Shown here one piece after another: positions 15,205 to 25,067 of a stretch of 64,000 bases of DNA. The position numbers and the translations under genes were made by a program. The notes beneath the pieces were generated by a model that saw only the letters and a program-made list of their open reading frames with translations, was not told where the DNA came from and made no database searches. Within the stretch, counting starts at the first letter, position 1, and each line of letters opens with the position of its first letter. Origin of the DNA: Christiangramia fulva (GTDB taxonomy: Bacteria > Bacteroidota > Bacteroidia > Flavobacteriales > Flavobacteriaceae); NCBI RefSeq assembly GCF_003024155.1, contig NZ_CP028136.1:186001-250000 (forward strand), in the 5' to 3' direction.

Positions 15205-18078
15205 TTAAAGGGAAATGCTAAGCCTTGCAAAAAGAAATCTCCCTCCAATCCCAAACTGCTGTGATCTCCTGGACCAGTCAAATCTTCCACCACTTCGGTT
15301 TCCATACTGTTCCTCTGCTCTGTCTGGATAAATATCAAAAATATTATTGGCTCCGGCGGTTAACCTTAGAGCATCTGTGACTTTATATCCAATTGAAAAA
15401 TCTGTTACCAGTTTAGAACCAAAAACCTGTTGACTTTCAGGAGTGGTCGCGGCTTCGGTCACTTCTCCAAAGAAAACATTTCGTAAAAAGAAATTAAATT
15501 TATTCAGCGCCAAACTATTTGTCAAGTTAATCTTGGTTCTGGGTACCGCTTCTTCCAAATAAATACGGCTATCTTCAGGAAAATAAGTATTCACCAATCC
15601 AGCACGTTCCAATTGTGGAGAAGCTTTGATATCACCCACCTGTTTCGTTTTAGAAAGTGTAGCGGCAAGATCAGATTTCAACTGGACATTCTGTGAAAAG
15701 AACGCTTTATGCGTTAGTACCAGGTCTAAACCTTTAGATTCGGTATCGATCGCATTTGCGAAAAAAGAGGCCGCAGTAGCATTGGCCTGAGACAATAGAT
15801 TATCGAGTTCAGTACCTGTTCCGGGGCCCTGAAACTGGCCGGTATAAACAATGCGGTTATCAATTGCCACAAAATATCCGTCAACAGTCAAGGTTATATT
15901 GGCCTCGGGCATACTGGCAGTAAAACCAAGACTTATGCTTTTTGAAGTCTCTTCTTTAAGTTTTGGGATTCCAAGAAGCTGAGCAGGCCTGCTGTCATTT
16001 GAAAATGTACCTACTTCTTGTGGATCACCATTATTATCAAAAATTGTTGAAGTTGAATTAAAATACAATTGATGCAATGAAGGAGCTCTAAAACCGGTAT
16101 TGGCCGCACCTCTTATATTGATATTGTCGGTAAGCTTATATCTCGAAGATACTTTAAAATTAATGGTAGAGCCGAAATCGGAATAATTTTCAAAGCGGGA
16201 AGCAAAAGTAAGAAGGAAAGCCTTGGTAAAATCTGCTTCAATATCGAAATATCCGGCTATACTACTACGCTGTCTCGATAGTTCATTTTTTGGGCTAAAC
16301 CCTGGAAAAACCTGAGATCCTCCTGGCCTTGGATTTCCAAAAAAGTCGGTTGCAGGCATTTGATCTGCCCTTGTAACAACATCTCCATTTTGAGTATACT
16401 GCTCGTAAGAGGCTTTTTCTCCGGCATAAATTTCATAGGTTTCTAATCGATATTCTGCCCCAAAAGCGACATTCAGGTCTTCAAAAATATTATCATATAA
16501 TTGAGAAACATCGAGGTTGGTGGTATTTTGCGCGAAAGAAAATCCGCCAGCATCAAAACTTGTCGGGCTGGCCCTTTGCAAGGAGGCATTGGAGGTATTT
16601 GAAATTAAATACAGGAATTCATTTTTCCCCCAGGTATTACTAAAATCTACATCCCATTCTCCCACAGTACCACGAATTCCCACAGCGAGTGACTTATCGT
16701 TTATCTTTGAATTTATTTCAGGTAAAAACCCGTTTATATATATTGGAGTATAGGTTCTGCTTTGATTGGGCAGACGATAGAATCCGGCAGAATTTCCTTT
16801 CCGGGAACTCATACCTGCAAAAGAATATAACTCGGTCCCTGCATCGTCAATGGGAAGAGACATATTTGCAAAAAGTCTTCCGCCTCGAAGTGCAGACTGG
16901 CCTACCCTCATATTAAAGTCACTTCGGTTAAGATTTCTGGCATCAAGTTCATTTTCGGTGACATTCAAATCGAGAAGAGATTGCAAGGCTGCCCTGTCTT
17001 CGGCATTAGCGATATCATTTTTGAAAGAATCATCGAAATAAGAAACATTTTGGGCAAACTGTTTTATTTGTTCGTTGCTCAGATTGGCAATATCTGCGCC
17101 TGCATTTGAAGCAACCCTTTCCACCGCGTTGTACGCATTAAAAATACTGCCTTCCCATTCTTTCATTCGGTTATAATCTTCGCGATAATCAAAATCTCCT
17201 GCAAAGGTTATAGAACCACCGTTATCTCCCAATTTAATTCCATAGCTTGCGGCCACATTCACGGTTTCACCATCTACTCCGCCGGTTTGTTCATTGGCAT
17301 TTTTTGTAAAATTAGCTCCCGTGGTGACATCGAAATTTAGCTTATCAACATCGTCTTTAAGAACAATATTTATTACTCCCGCAATAGCATCAGAACCATA
17401 CTGAGCAGCCGCACCATCGCGCAGCACCTCAATTCTTCCTATAGCCGCGGCCGGGATTGCATTTAAATCAGTCCCCACACTTCCACGACCGAAAGTTCCA
17501 TTTACATTGATTAAAGAGGAATTATGTCTTCGTTTACCATTTATAAGCACAAGAACCTGATCAGGTCCCAAACCCCTTAGAGAAGCAGGATCTATATGAT
17601 CTGTTCCATCTGAGATTGTTTGAGTATTTGAAGAAAAGGAAGGTGCTACATAATTCAGCATCTGATTTAGGTTCACCTGAGGTACTTCCTGACTAATTTC
17701 ACTCACATTCAGTACATCTACAGGAACTGAAGATTCAGTAACTGTTCGTGCCCGATTTCGCGAACCCACCAGAACTACTTCATTAAGAGCCATCCCCGCA
17801 ACCAGGGTGACGTTTATTACCTCACGATCTACTTCAATTTGACGCGGCTCAAAACCTACAAAAGTAAAAACCAGGGTTTGACCCAGTGACGCATCAATTG
17901 AGTAATGGCCGTCAAAATCGGTTACCGTTCCTTTATTTGTTCCTTTTACAGCAACAGATACTCCCGGCAGAGGCTGGGATTGTTCATCTACCACTGTACC
18001 TTTAACTTCGGTGATTTGTGCCTGCGTTAGCCACCCTACAAGGAGCATACAGACCATTAAAAAGTAATTTTTTTTCAT
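15205..18078 (-). CDS. TonB-dependent receptor with CarboxypepD_reg-like domain
   Basis: A 957-residue outer-membrane receptor: signal peptide (MKKNYFLMVCMLLVGWLTQA), a CarboxypepD_reg-like domain (about 22-105), a plug (about 120-245, with SLRGLGPDQVLVLINGKRRH and RIEVLRDGAAAQYGSDAIAG), then the barrel ending FARLSISL. I start it at the ATG at 18078 because the earlier in-frame ATG at 18132 lies upstream of a TATATTTA promoter-like element (18106-18113). There is no SusD-type lipoprotein gene next to it, so it is not a standard polysaccharide-utilisation pair. The ligand is unknown; peptides, iron complexes or cofactors are all possible. Confidence 0.92.
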   Translation of the reverse strand: MKKNYFLMVCMLLVGWLTQAQITEVKGTVVDEQSQPLPGVSVAVKGTNKGTVTDFDGHYSIDASLGQTLVFTFVGFEPRQIEVDREVINVTLVAGMALNEVVLVGSRNRARTVTESSVPVDVLNVSEISQEVPQVNLNQMLNYVAPSFSSNTQTISDGTDHIDPASLRGLGPDQVLVLINGKRRHNSSLINVNGTFGRGSVGTDLNAIPAAAIGRIEVLRDGAAAQYGSDAIAGVINIVLKDDVDKLNFDVTTGANFTKNANEQTGGVDGETVNVAASYGIKLGDNGGSITFAGDFDYREDYNRMKEWEGSIFNAYNAVERVASNAGADIANLSNEQIKQFAQNVSYFDDSFKNDIANAEDRAALQSLLDLNVTENELDARNLNRSDFNMRVGQSALRGGRLFANMSLPIDDAGTELYSFAGMSSRKGNSAGFYRLPNQSRTYTPIYINGFLPEINSKINDKSLAVGIRGTVGEWDVDFSNTWGKNEFLYLISNTSNASLQRASPTSFDAGGFSFAQNTTNLDVSQLYDNIFEDLNVAFGAEYRLETYEIYAGEKASYEQYTQNGDVVTRADQMPATDFFGNPRPGGSQVFPGFSPKNELSRQRSSIAGYFDIEADFTKAFLLTFASRFENYSDFGSTINFKVSSRYKLTDNINIRGAANTGFRAPSLHQLYFNSTSTIFDNNGDPQEVGTFSNDSRPAQLLGIPKLKEETSKSISLGFTASMPEANITLTVDGYFVAIDNRIVYTGQFQGPGTGTELDNLLSQANATAASFFANAIDTESKGLDLVLTHKAFFSQNVQLKSDLAATLSKTKQVGDIKASPQLERAGLVNTYFPEDSRIYLEEAVPRTKINLTNSLALNKFNFFLRNVFFGEVTEAATTPESQQVFGSKLVTDFSIGYKVTDALRLTAGANNIFDIYPDRAEEQYGNRSGGRFDWSRRSQQFGIGGRFLFARLSISL

Positions 18079-18105
18079 ATTTCTTTTGGTTTTAAGCGCA
18101 TAAGG

Positions 18106-18113
18106 TAAATATA
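18106..18113 (-). promoter_or_regulatory. -7-like promoter element of the second TonB receptor
   Basis: TATATTTA on the minus strand, one mismatch from TAnnTTTG, 27 bases before the chosen start. It supports the shorter start. Confidence 0.4.
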
Positions 18114-18236
18114 ATTTTGCGTTATTAACCAAATTTTGAATAATAACTAAAGAAATATGGTATTCAGTGAAAATTTTTTAATCACTTATTTCTGGATAAT
18201 ATCTAAAAAAATTTAATCGACTATTGCGGGGGTTTT

Positions 18237-19937
18237 TCAGAAACCAACCGCAGTGTCGTCTCCCCTTCTATCGGCACCACCTTCCATACGCCCATCGGGA
18301 AGCACCAGGATAGCATCGACCTTCCCGATGACCGTAGATTCCCCAACATTGATATTATACCCTTTTTCCTGCAGAGAATTAAGCAGTTTTTCATCAAAAC
18401 CTTCAGGTTCGAACAATATTTCGTCTGGCAACCATTGATGATGAAAGCGTGGGGCATCTACCGCCTCCTGCATGGTCACGCCAAATTCTTTTACATTAAG
18501 GATCGTCTGCAAAACTGAAGTAATAATGGTCGAACCTCCGGGAGAACCCAACACCATCCATAATTTATCGTTTTTCTCCACAATGGTGGGGGTCATAGAA
18601 CTCAACATTTTCTTACCGGGTGCTATAGAATTGGCTTCAGCTCCAATAAGGCCGAACATATTTGGAAAACCGGGTTTAGCGCTGAAATCATCCATTTCAT
18701 TATTAAGAAAAAATCCTAATTCGGGCACAAAAAGTTTTGAACCATAGGCGCCGTTTAAGGTTGTCGTCGCTGCGATGGCATTTCCATATTGGTCTACGAT
18801 AGAATAATGAGTGGTTTCCATACTTTCATAACCGGCAATTTCTCCATGTTCTACTTCAGAAGAAGGGGTAGCTTTGGTAAAGCTAAATTTATCCATCCTG
18901 TTTTTTAAATAGGAATCACTTAGCAATGTATCTGTTGGAATATTCACAAAATCTGGATCTCCAAGATAGTAACTGCGATCAGCGTACGCCCTTCGCTCCG
19001 CTTCGGTTAAAACCTGTATGGTTTTTTCCGAATTATGGCCAAATTCCTTCAAAGGAAAAGGTTCCACCATCTTCAGTATTTGTCCAAGCACGATTCCCCC
19101 GCTAGAAGGAGGCGGCATGGAGATCAGTTTCAAATCTTTATATTTAACGCTAATTGGATCTCTCCATTGAGCACGGTATTCGGCGAGATCTTCCATGGTC
19201 ATGATCCCACCGTGAGCCTGGAGATAATTGACCAATTCCCGGCCTATGGAACCATTATAAAATTCTTTCCTTCCATTTTCCGCAATTTGCTGTAAAGTAT
19301 TTGCCAGTTCTAAATTATGAATGGTGTCTCCAGCCATATAAGCTTTTGAAAAGAGAATACTATCGTTGTTAACCTTAAGGAAAAGTTCCCGATATTTTTG
19401 AAGATTCTCTGCCTGATGTTCTGTCACCACAAAACCTCTTTTGGCAAGAGCGATCACTGGTTTAAGTATCTCGGGCATTGGAAGGGAACCAAATTTTTCA
19501 TGGACTGCAAATATTCCGGCAACAGTTCCTGGAACGCCCACGGCGAGACCGCCTATTTTACTTTTTTCTGAAATAACATTTCCTTCAGCATCCTGGTACA
19601 TTCTTTTAGAAGCTGCCAACGGTGCTTTTTCCCTATAATCTAGTGAACCTGTACTGCCATCAGCTTTCCGATAGACCATAAAACCTCCACCTCCCAGGTT
19701 TCCTGCAAAGGGATAGGCTACTGCAAGGGCCATTTCTGTAGCTATCATGGCGTCAAATGCATTTCCTCCTTTGCGAAGTATTGAAAGGCCAATTCTGGAA
19801 GCCTCTTCCCGCGCCGAAACTACCATTGCCTTATTGGCAATAAGTCCAGTATTCTTATCCTTTTTCTCTGAAACACCTTTTACGGCTGGTTGACAGGAAA
19901 TAAGGCTTATTAAAAAAAGGAGAATTAGTTTTTTCAT
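18237..19937 (-). CDS. ggt: gamma-glutamyltransferase lipoprotein
   Basis: A 566-residue precursor that should self-cleave into two subunits. The lipobox (LISC, Cys15) points to a lipid-anchored envelope enzyme that removes gamma-glutamyl groups from glutathione and related peptides. The processing site and nucleophile is the first Thr of TTHYSIVD, at about residue 375. Family motifs GGNAFDAMIAT, GNLGGGGFMVY and, near the end, GSPGGSTIITSVLQ are intact. It is on the same strand as the receptor gene but 158 bases upstream of it, so joint transcription is uncertain. Confidence 0.95.
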   Translation of the reverse strand: MKKLILLFLISLISCQPAVKGVSEKKDKNTGLIANKAMVVSAREEASRIGLSILRKGGNAFDAMIATEMALAVAYPFAGNLGGGGFMVYRKADGSTGSLDYREKAPLAASKRMYQDAEGNVISEKSKIGGLAVGVPGTVAGIFAVHEKFGSLPMPEILKPVIALAKRGFVVTEHQAENLQKYRELFLKVNNDSILFSKAYMAGDTIHNLELANTLQQIAENGRKEFYNGSIGRELVNYLQAHGGIMTMEDLAEYRAQWRDPISVKYKDLKLISMPPPSSGGIVLGQILKMVEPFPLKEFGHNSEKTIQVLTEAERRAYADRSYYLGDPDFVNIPTDTLLSDSYLKNRMDKFSFTKATPSSEVEHGEIAGYESMETTHYSIVDQYGNAIAATTTLNGAYGSKLFVPELGFFLNNEMDDFSAKPGFPNMFGLIGAEANSIAPGKKMLSSMTPTIVEKNDKLWMVLGSPGGSTIITSVLQTILNVKEFGVTMQEAVDAPRFHHQWLPDEILFEPEGFDEKLLNSLQEKGYNINVGESTVIGKVDAILVLPDGRMEGGADRRGDDTAVGF

Positions 19938-20033
19938 AAGTTTAAGAGAAAGAATTATGGGTTAATCTATATTTGTTGTTGGCATTAAAAACTTGAAAAG
20001 TAGCCTATATTTTTTTCTAAAAAAAATCTAATA

Positions 20034-21278
20034 ATGTTCAGAAAAGACAGGATCATAGACCGTTTCTTCGGCTATGTAAAAATAGATACCCAAAGCGATC
20101 CCAAAAGCAACTCCACTCCGAGTACCGAAAAACAGTGGGATCTTGCCAACAAACTGGTAACAGAATTAAAGGAAATCGGGATGCAGGAGGTGAGCATCGA
20201 CGAGAATGCCTATGTAATGGCCAGCCTTCCGGCAAATGTTTCACACAAAGTGCCCGTAATAGGCTTTGTTGCCCATTTTGACACCACACCCGATTTTACG
20301 GGTACCAATGTGAATCCGCAGATCGTAGAAAATTATGACGGTGGTGATATTCTGCTGAATGAAGAAAAAAACATTATCCTTTCCCCTGAATATTTTGAAG
20401 ATCTCATTCAGTATAAAGGCCAGACACTCATCACCACTGATGGAACCACTCTTCTCGGAGCCGATGATAAAGCTGGCATTACCGAGATCATGACGGCGAT
20501 GGAATACCTTATAGATAATCCTGAAATTCCACACGGCACTATCAAAGTTTGCTTTACTCCCGATGAAGAAATTGGTCGCGGCGCCCATAAATTCGATGTG
20601 CAAAAGTTTGGCGCAGAATGGGCGTATACTATGGACGGCAGCCAGATTGGTGAACTGGAATTTGAAAATTTCAATGCGGCCGGCGCAGTAGTCACCGTTG
20701 AAGGGAAAAGCGTGCATCCCGGTTATGCCAAAGACAAGCTCGTCAATAGTATGTATATCGCGCAGGATTTTATCAATTCACTGCCGAGGCTGGAAACTCC
20801 TGAACATACCGAAGGCCGACAAGGTTTTTTCCACTTAACCAATATCCATGGGAATGTTGAGGAAACGGTTTTGGAATATATTATAAGGGATCATGATAAA
20901 AAGCATTTTGAGGCGAGAAAGAAGATGATGAAAGATCTGGTTGCAGAAATTTGCAAGCAATATGAACGGGAATGCGTAAAAATTGAGATAAAAGATCAGT
21001 ATTTTAATATGAAGGAAAAGGTGGAGCCGGTAATGCAGATCGTTGAAATCGCTGAAGAAGCCATGAAAGAGCTTCATATAAAACCCATTATCAAACCTAT
21101 TCGTGGCGGTACCGATGGAGCTCAACTGAGTTTTATGGGTCTTCCCTGCCCTAATATCTTTGCCGGCGGCCATAATTTCCACGGAAAATATGAATATGTC
21201 CCTGTAGAAAGTATGCAGAAAGCGACCGAAGTAATTGTGAAAATCGCTGAAATGACCGCCAATAAATATAAAAAGTAG
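20034..21278 (+). CDS. pepT: peptidase T (tripeptide aminopeptidase)
   Basis: A 414-residue cytosolic M20-family metallopeptidase that removes the N-terminal residue from tripeptides. Two-zinc site motifs are present: [10 protein letters not shown] (ligand His and Asp), [10 protein letters not shown] (bridging Asp), [13 protein letters not shown] (catalytic Glu pair) and [17 protein letters not shown] in the C-terminal part. The length matches the family. An upstream TATATTTT may be its promoter element. It is transcribed away from ggt. Confidence 0.95.
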   Translation: MFRKDRIIDRFFGYVKIDTQSDPKSNSTPSTEKQWDLANKLVTELKEIGMQEVSIDENAYVMASLPANVSHKVPVIGFVAHFDTTPDFTGTNVNPQIVENYDGGDILLNEEKNIILSPEYFEDLIQYKGQTLITTDGTTLLGADDKAGITEIMTAMEYLIDNPEIPHGTIKVCFTPDEEIGRGAHKFDVQKFGAEWAYTMDGSQIGELEFENFNAAGAVVTVEGKSVHPGYAKDKLVNSMYIAQDFINSLPRLETPEHTEGRQGFFHLTNIHGNVEETVLEYIIRDHDKKHFEARKKMMKDLVAEICKQYERECVKIEIKDQYFNMKEKVEPVMQIVEIAEEAMKELHIKPIIKPIRGGTDGAQLSFMGLPCPNIFAGGHNFHGKYEYVPVESMQKATEVIVKIAEMTANKYKK

Positions 21279-21294
21279 GTATAACTACAAATTT

Positions 21295-21327
21295 AGACCT
21301 TCCAGGTTTTTAAAACCTGGAAGGTCT
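21295..21327. repeat. near-perfect 33-bp intergenic palindrome
   Basis: Two 16-base arms (AGACCTTCCAGGTTTT and its complement) around a single T. With no loop bases and no T-run after it, it is not a typical terminator. It resembles short palindromic repeats scattered through flavobacterial genomes, but only one copy is in this window. Confidence 0.7.
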
Positions 21328-21345
21328 CCAAAACTCATTAAAATA

Positions 21346-21936
21346 ATGGCTGTTTCCAAAGTTGAAGAATATATCGACAAACATCCTAAATGGAAGAAAC
21401 AACTTTGGCAGTTACACGAAATGATACTCACTACCGAACTCGAGCCCGCTATAAAATGGGGCGGTCCTGTATATACTCTAAACGGGAAAAACGTGCTGGG
21501 CATTGGGGCTTTTAAAAATCACTTCGGAATCTGGTTCTTTAACGGAGCTTTACTAAAAGAAAACACTTCCTTACTCGTCAATGCCCAGGAAGGAAAAACC
21601 AAAGCCCTGAGGCAAATTAGATTTGAAGAGGGAGACGAGTTAAAGGTTTCCATTTTATTGCCTTACATACAGGAAGCCATTCAGAATCAAAGTGAAGGAA
21701 AAGAAGTAAAACCCGTAAGGAGCAAAAAAATTGAAATTCCCGCCCTGCTTTCTGAAGCCATGAAAAAAGACCCGGAGGTAAAGTCCGGTTTTGAGGCGAT
21801 GTCACCGGGTTGTAAAAGGGAATATGCCGAATATATTTCTGAAGCGAAAAGGGAAGAAACAAAATTACGCCGGCTGGAAAAGATCATCCCAATGATCAAA
21901 AGCAAAAAAGGACTCAACGACAAGTACAAATACTAA
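21346..21936 (+). CDS. DUF1801/YdeI-like protein
   Basis: A 196-residue soluble protein. The N-terminal domain (about 1-110) fits DUF1801: KVEEYIDKHPKWKKQL, then AIKWGGPVYTLNGKNVLGIG and GIWFFNGALL. The C-terminal part (about 125-190) fits the YdeI/OmpD-associated tail, with SGFEAMSPGCKREYAEYIS and a basic end. These proteins are common, cytosolic and poorly understood. It is followed by a hairpin shared with yajC. Confidence 0.85.
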   Translation: MAVSKVEEYIDKHPKWKKQLWQLHEMILTTELEPAIKWGGPVYTLNGKNVLGIGAFKNHFGIWFFNGALLKENTSLLVNAQEGKTKALRQIRFEEGDELKVSILLPYIQEAIQNQSEGKEVKPVRSKKIEIPALLSEAMKKDPEVKSGFEAMSPGCKREYAEYISEAKREETKLRRLEKIIPMIKSKKGLNDKYKY

Positions 21937-21939
21937 AAA

Positions 21940-21961
21940 AAAGCGGCCCGAAAGCCGCTTT
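21940..21961. terminator. bidirectional terminator between the YdeI-like gene and yajC
   Basis: AAAGCGGC and its complement around CCGAAA, with an A-run on one side and a T-run on the other, lying between two convergent genes. Confidence 0.8.
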
Positions 21962-21984
21962 AATTTTTTCAAAATTCTTTATTC

Positions 21985-22278
21985 TTATTTTTTGGCCTTT
22001 GCAGGTTCATTTAATTTTTGAGTCATTTCCATAGAAATGGAAGAACGGTCAAAAGTGATTTTTCCCGCGCCGGTTTCAATGATCACCGCATTATTCTTTT
22101 CGCTGAAATCGATAATTTTGCCATGCATTCCGCTTTTTGTGACCACACGGTCTCCTTTTTTAAGTTCGGCAGCAAAATTCTTTTCCTGTTTAGCTTTTTT
22201 CATCTGCGGGCGTATCATAAAAAAATACACTACCGCAAACATCAAAATAATCGGTGCAAACTGTGATAATTTATCCAT
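21985..22278 (-). CDS. yajC: preprotein translocase subunit YajC
   Basis: A 97-residue inner-membrane protein with one membrane helix (about 6-24, ending FFMIRPQMKK) and the conserved cytosolic domain with LKKGDRVVTKSGMHGKI. It associates with SecDF at the Sec translocon. It starts 8 bases after the DUF1573 gene stop and is probably cotranscribed with it, a common arrangement in Flavobacteriaceae. Confidence 0.95.
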   Translation of the reverse strand: MDKLSQFAPIILMFAVVYFFMIRPQMKKAKQEKNFAAELKKGDRVVTKSGMHGKIIDFSEKNNAVIIETGAGKITFDRSSISMEMTQKLNEPAKAKK

Positions 22279-22286
22279 ATATGCTT

Positions 22287-22754
22287 TTAGCTGGCTTTAT
22301 TGGTTCCTTCAGGTTCCACAAAAGCCTTGATCTTAATTTGTTCTTTTCCAGATTCGGTATTGGCAGAAAGAGTTACTGTTTTAGTAACCTGGCCGTTTCC
22401 TGATCCGTTGTATTTTACGAGTAATTCACCAGTTTCTCCGGGAGCAATAGTCTCGTTTTTAGGATAGGTTGGAACAGTACAACCGCAGGAGCTGGTGGCA
22501 TTGGTGATTACAAGAGGCGCTCTCCCCGTATTGGTAAACTGAAAAGTATGTTGTACAGGAGTTCCTTTTGTAATGTTTCCAAAATCATATTCGGTTTCAT
22601 CAAAAGTGATTTCAGGATAAACGTTTTCCTTAGCATCACGTTCAGCTGCTGTTTCTACATTTTCAGCTTTAACCTTGTCTGAAGCATTATTGTCTTTACA
22701 ACCTGTAAAAACCAAACCTCCGACAACTGCAAACATTAAAATTGCTTTTTTCAT
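22287..22754 (-). CDS. DUF1573 lipoprotein
   Basis: A 155-residue lipoprotein (lipobox FTGC, Cys19). The DUF1573 domain fills residues about 48-150: EYDFGNITKGTPVQHTFQFT, then TNATSSCGCTVPTYPKNE and a C-terminal beta-sandwich half. The Cys-Gly-Cys loop is the family hallmark. The fold is Ig/ASH-like and the role unknown. It lies between nusB and yajC on the same strand. Confidence 0.92.
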   Translation of the reverse strand: MKKAILMFAVVGGLVFTGCKDNNASDKVKAENVETAAERDAKENVYPEITFDETEYDFGNITKGTPVQHTFQFTNTGRAPLVITNATSSCGCTVPTYPKNETIAPGETGELLVKYNGSGNGQVTKTVTLSANTESGKEQIKIKAFVEPEGTNKAS

Positions 22755-22804
22755 CGTTAAAGTTATTTTTTATTTTAAGGCCTAAAATTAATAAAATTTC
22801 CTGA

Positions 22805-23749
22805 TTACATCAGGCCACGGCCGCTTTTATTTAATTTATCATCAACTTTATACTCTTTTGACAATTTGTCGAGCAGGCCATTGATGAAAATGCTGCTTTT
22901 TGGAGTGCTGTATTCCTTGGCTATTTCAAGGTATTCATTAATAGTTACTTTCACCGGAATGCTTGGGAATTTCAGAAATTCACAAATAGCCATTTTTATA
23001 AGTACCATATCCACCTCGGCAATACGGTCTTTGTCCCAGTTTGGTGTTCTTCCCAGCATTTCCTGTTCCAGTTCCTCGCTATTGAGATAGGTTTTTCTGA
23101 ATAATTTTATTGCAAATTCACGGTCTTCCTCATTCTTGAACAAACTGGTGATCTTCTTCTTTTTCCCGGATGGTTCTTTGAGCTTCTGAAGCATTTTCAA
23201 AATAGCGGTGTTCACCAAAGGAAGATCATCAAGCCAGGTAAGTTTAATATCTTCAAGATATTCGTAAAGCTTTTCGTTTGGAGCGATATACTTCTTGAAG
23301 ATGGTGATAATAAAATCTTTATCTTCTTTAAAATCATTGTCCCGGGTACGCATATATTCCTCGTACTCCATACTGCTCCTTATCTCATTCCAGATAATTG
23401 CCGCATATTCATCATCATGCTTCCACTGGTTGATCTTATGTTTTTCAAGAGCATGTTGTAAACTCTCATTTTCATTGAGAATTTCAAAAATTTTATTATT
23501 CAAAAATTTCCTGTTGGGATCTTTCTCTTCGCTGGTGGCGAGATGTTTTTGCTGAGATTTTTCTAAAAAAGTTTCGGCGTGTTCCCTGATCTCTGTGATC
23601 AGGCTAAGTTGAAGCAGGAAAAGATCATACATTTCTTCCATGCTTTTTACGAGGAATTTCTCTTCCGTGGCAAGCTTATCATTCTGGCTTTGGTTAAAGG
23701 CGTACAAAGACTGCATTACTTTAACCCTGATATGTCTTCTTGTCAACAT
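22805..23749 (-). CDS. nusB: transcription antitermination factor NusB, long flavobacterial form
   Basis: A 314-residue protein. The N-terminus MLTRRHIRVKVMQSLYAF and the C-terminal domain (about 215-300, with DRIAEVDMVLIKMAICEFL and VTINEYLEIAKEYSTPKSSIFINGLL) match NusB, which binds boxA RNA with NusE to prevent premature termination in rRNA operons. It is twice the length of E. coli NusB; a helical insertion of roughly 150 residues sits between the first helix and the conserved core, as usual for Bacteroidota. Cytosolic. Confidence 0.93.
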   Translation of the reverse strand: MLTRRHIRVKVMQSLYAFNQSQNDKLATEEKFLVKSMEEMYDLFLLQLSLITEIREHAETFLEKSQQKHLATSEEKDPNRKFLNNKIFEILNENESLQHALEKHKINQWKHDDEYAAIIWNEIRSSMEYEEYMRTRDNDFKEDKDFIITIFKKYIAPNEKLYEYLEDIKLTWLDDLPLVNTAILKMLQKLKEPSGKKKKITSLFKNEEDREFAIKLFRKTYLNSEELEQEMLGRTPNWDKDRIAEVDMVLIKMAICEFLKFPSIPVKVTINEYLEIAKEYSTPKSSIFINGLLDKLSKEYKVDDKLNKSGRGLM

Positions 23750-23780
23750 AATTGTAAAAGAACTTTTTTAGAAATTAGAA

Positions 23781-23805
23781 AGGGCGAAAGAAAAACTTTC
23801 GCCCT
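23781..23805. terminator. hairpin between the dehydrogenase gene and nusB
   Basis: AGGGCGAAAG and its complement around a short A-rich loop, 28 bases past the dehydrogenase stop. The T-run on the minus strand is interrupted, so termination strength is uncertain. Confidence 0.55.
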
Positions 23806-23832
23806 GCAAAAATATCAATTTATTGGAATTGA

Positions 23833-24936
23833 CTAATTCAAATGTTGATTTTTTCTGTCGGCAATTCGTTGTTTCGCGATCTGCAGTGCGGCAAAATGAG
23901 TGGTCATGTCTTCCCTGGCCGCCTTTTCAAGGATTTGCAGGGTGGTATTATAAATATTCTCAGTCTTCTGCATGATCTCTTTTTTTCCATATTTCTCGAG
24001 CTCGGCATAGACATTTATAATTCCGCCGGCGTTGATAAGAAAGTCTGGAGCGTAAACAATTCCTCTTTTCTGAAGAATTTCACCATGTTCCACTTCATTG
24101 GCAAGCTGGTTATTCGCCGCGCCGGCAATGATATCAACTTTTAATCTGTCTATTGTATCGTCATTGATAGTGGCTCCAAGTGCACAGGGAGCGTAAATAT
24201 CAACATCGGCAGAATAGATGTCGCCATCAGTAAAAATATGTGCTCCATATTTTTTACTTACCTGTTGAAGGCGTTCTTCACTGATATCGGTAATAAATAC
24301 CTCGGCACCATCTTTTACCAGATAATCAACCAAAGTTTCACCCACATGGCCAATTCCCTGCACAAGCACTTTTTTTCCGTTGAGATCATCGCTGCCATAT
24401 TTGAATTTGGCTGAAGCTTTTATTCCCATAAAAACACCATAAGCAGTCACCGGTGAAGGATTACCGGCGCCTCCTTTAGATTCTGAAATTCCGGTAACGT
24501 AAGGAGTTACTTCCCTCACGGTATCCATATCGGCAGTTTCCATACCAACATCTTCTGCAGTAATATATTTTCCGCCTAAAGAATTTACAAATTCACCAAA
24601 CCTTCTCATAAGGGCGGGTGTTTTGTCTTTTTTCGCATCGCCTATGATTACCGCTTTACCTCCTCCAAGATTAAGACCGGTAATGGCGCTTTTGAAAGAC
24701 ATTCCTCTGGAAAGCCTCAAAACATCGTTAAGTGCTTCCCATTCGCTGGTATAATTCCACATTCTTGTACCGCCCAGGGCCGGCCCTAAAACCGTGTTAT
24801 GAATACCTATTATTGCCTTTAAACCTGTATCTTTGTCGTTGCAAAAAACGATCTGTTCATGATCGTCAAACGACACCTGCCCGAAAACCGGAGCAGATTT
24901 TTTAAGTTCTTTTGCGTTCAAAACGTCAACTTGCAT
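23833..24936 (-). CDS. leucine/phenylalanine/valine-type amino acid dehydrogenase
   Basis: A 367-residue NAD-dependent dehydrogenase that reversibly deaminates branched-chain or aromatic amino acids. Motifs include GPALGGTRMW, the catalytic-Lys region GGGKAVIIGD, AEDVGM, the NAD-binding GIGHVGETLV and PDFLINAGGIINVY. I start at MQVDVLNAKEL; the earlier ATG at 24978 overlaps a TAATTTTG promoter element. Specificity among Leu, Val and Phe cannot be decided from sequence alone. Cytosolic. Confidence 0.93.
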   Translation of the reverse strand: MQVDVLNAKELKKSAPVFGQVSFDDHEQIVFCNDKDTGLKAIIGIHNTVLGPALGGTRMWNYTSEWEALNDVLRLSRGMSFKSAITGLNLGGGKAVIIGDAKKDKTPALMRRFGEFVNSLGGKYITAEDVGMETADMDTVREVTPYVTGISESKGGAGNPSPVTAYGVFMGIKASAKFKYGSDDLNGKKVLVQGIGHVGETLVDYLVKDGAEVFITDISEERLQQVSKKYGAHIFTDGDIYSADVDIYAPCALGATINDDTIDRLKVDIIAGAANNQLANEVEHGEILQKRGIVYAPDFLINAGGIINVYAELEKYGKKEIMQKTENIYNTTLQILEKAAREDMTTHFAALQIAKQRIADRKNQHLN

Positions 24937-24975
24937 AATATGTTGGTTTTTTAGTTTAATGTATTTTGAATTTGA

Positions 24976-24983
24976 CAAAATTA
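24976..24983 (-). promoter_or_regulatory. -7 promoter element of the amino acid dehydrogenase gene
   Basis: TAATTTTG on the minus strand fits TAnnTTTG, 39 bases before the chosen start. Confidence 0.5.
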
Positions 24984-25067
24984 CACCACAAAAATAATGA
25001 TATTTTTAATTATTTTATTTTTTAAAGGTGTTAAATTAAGGAATTCGCAATAAGACCAATTTTTAGA

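Noticed and set aside
21295..21327. Palindrome taken as a rho-independent terminator of pepT
   Set aside because: It has no loop and no T-run after it; it is listed as a repeat instead.
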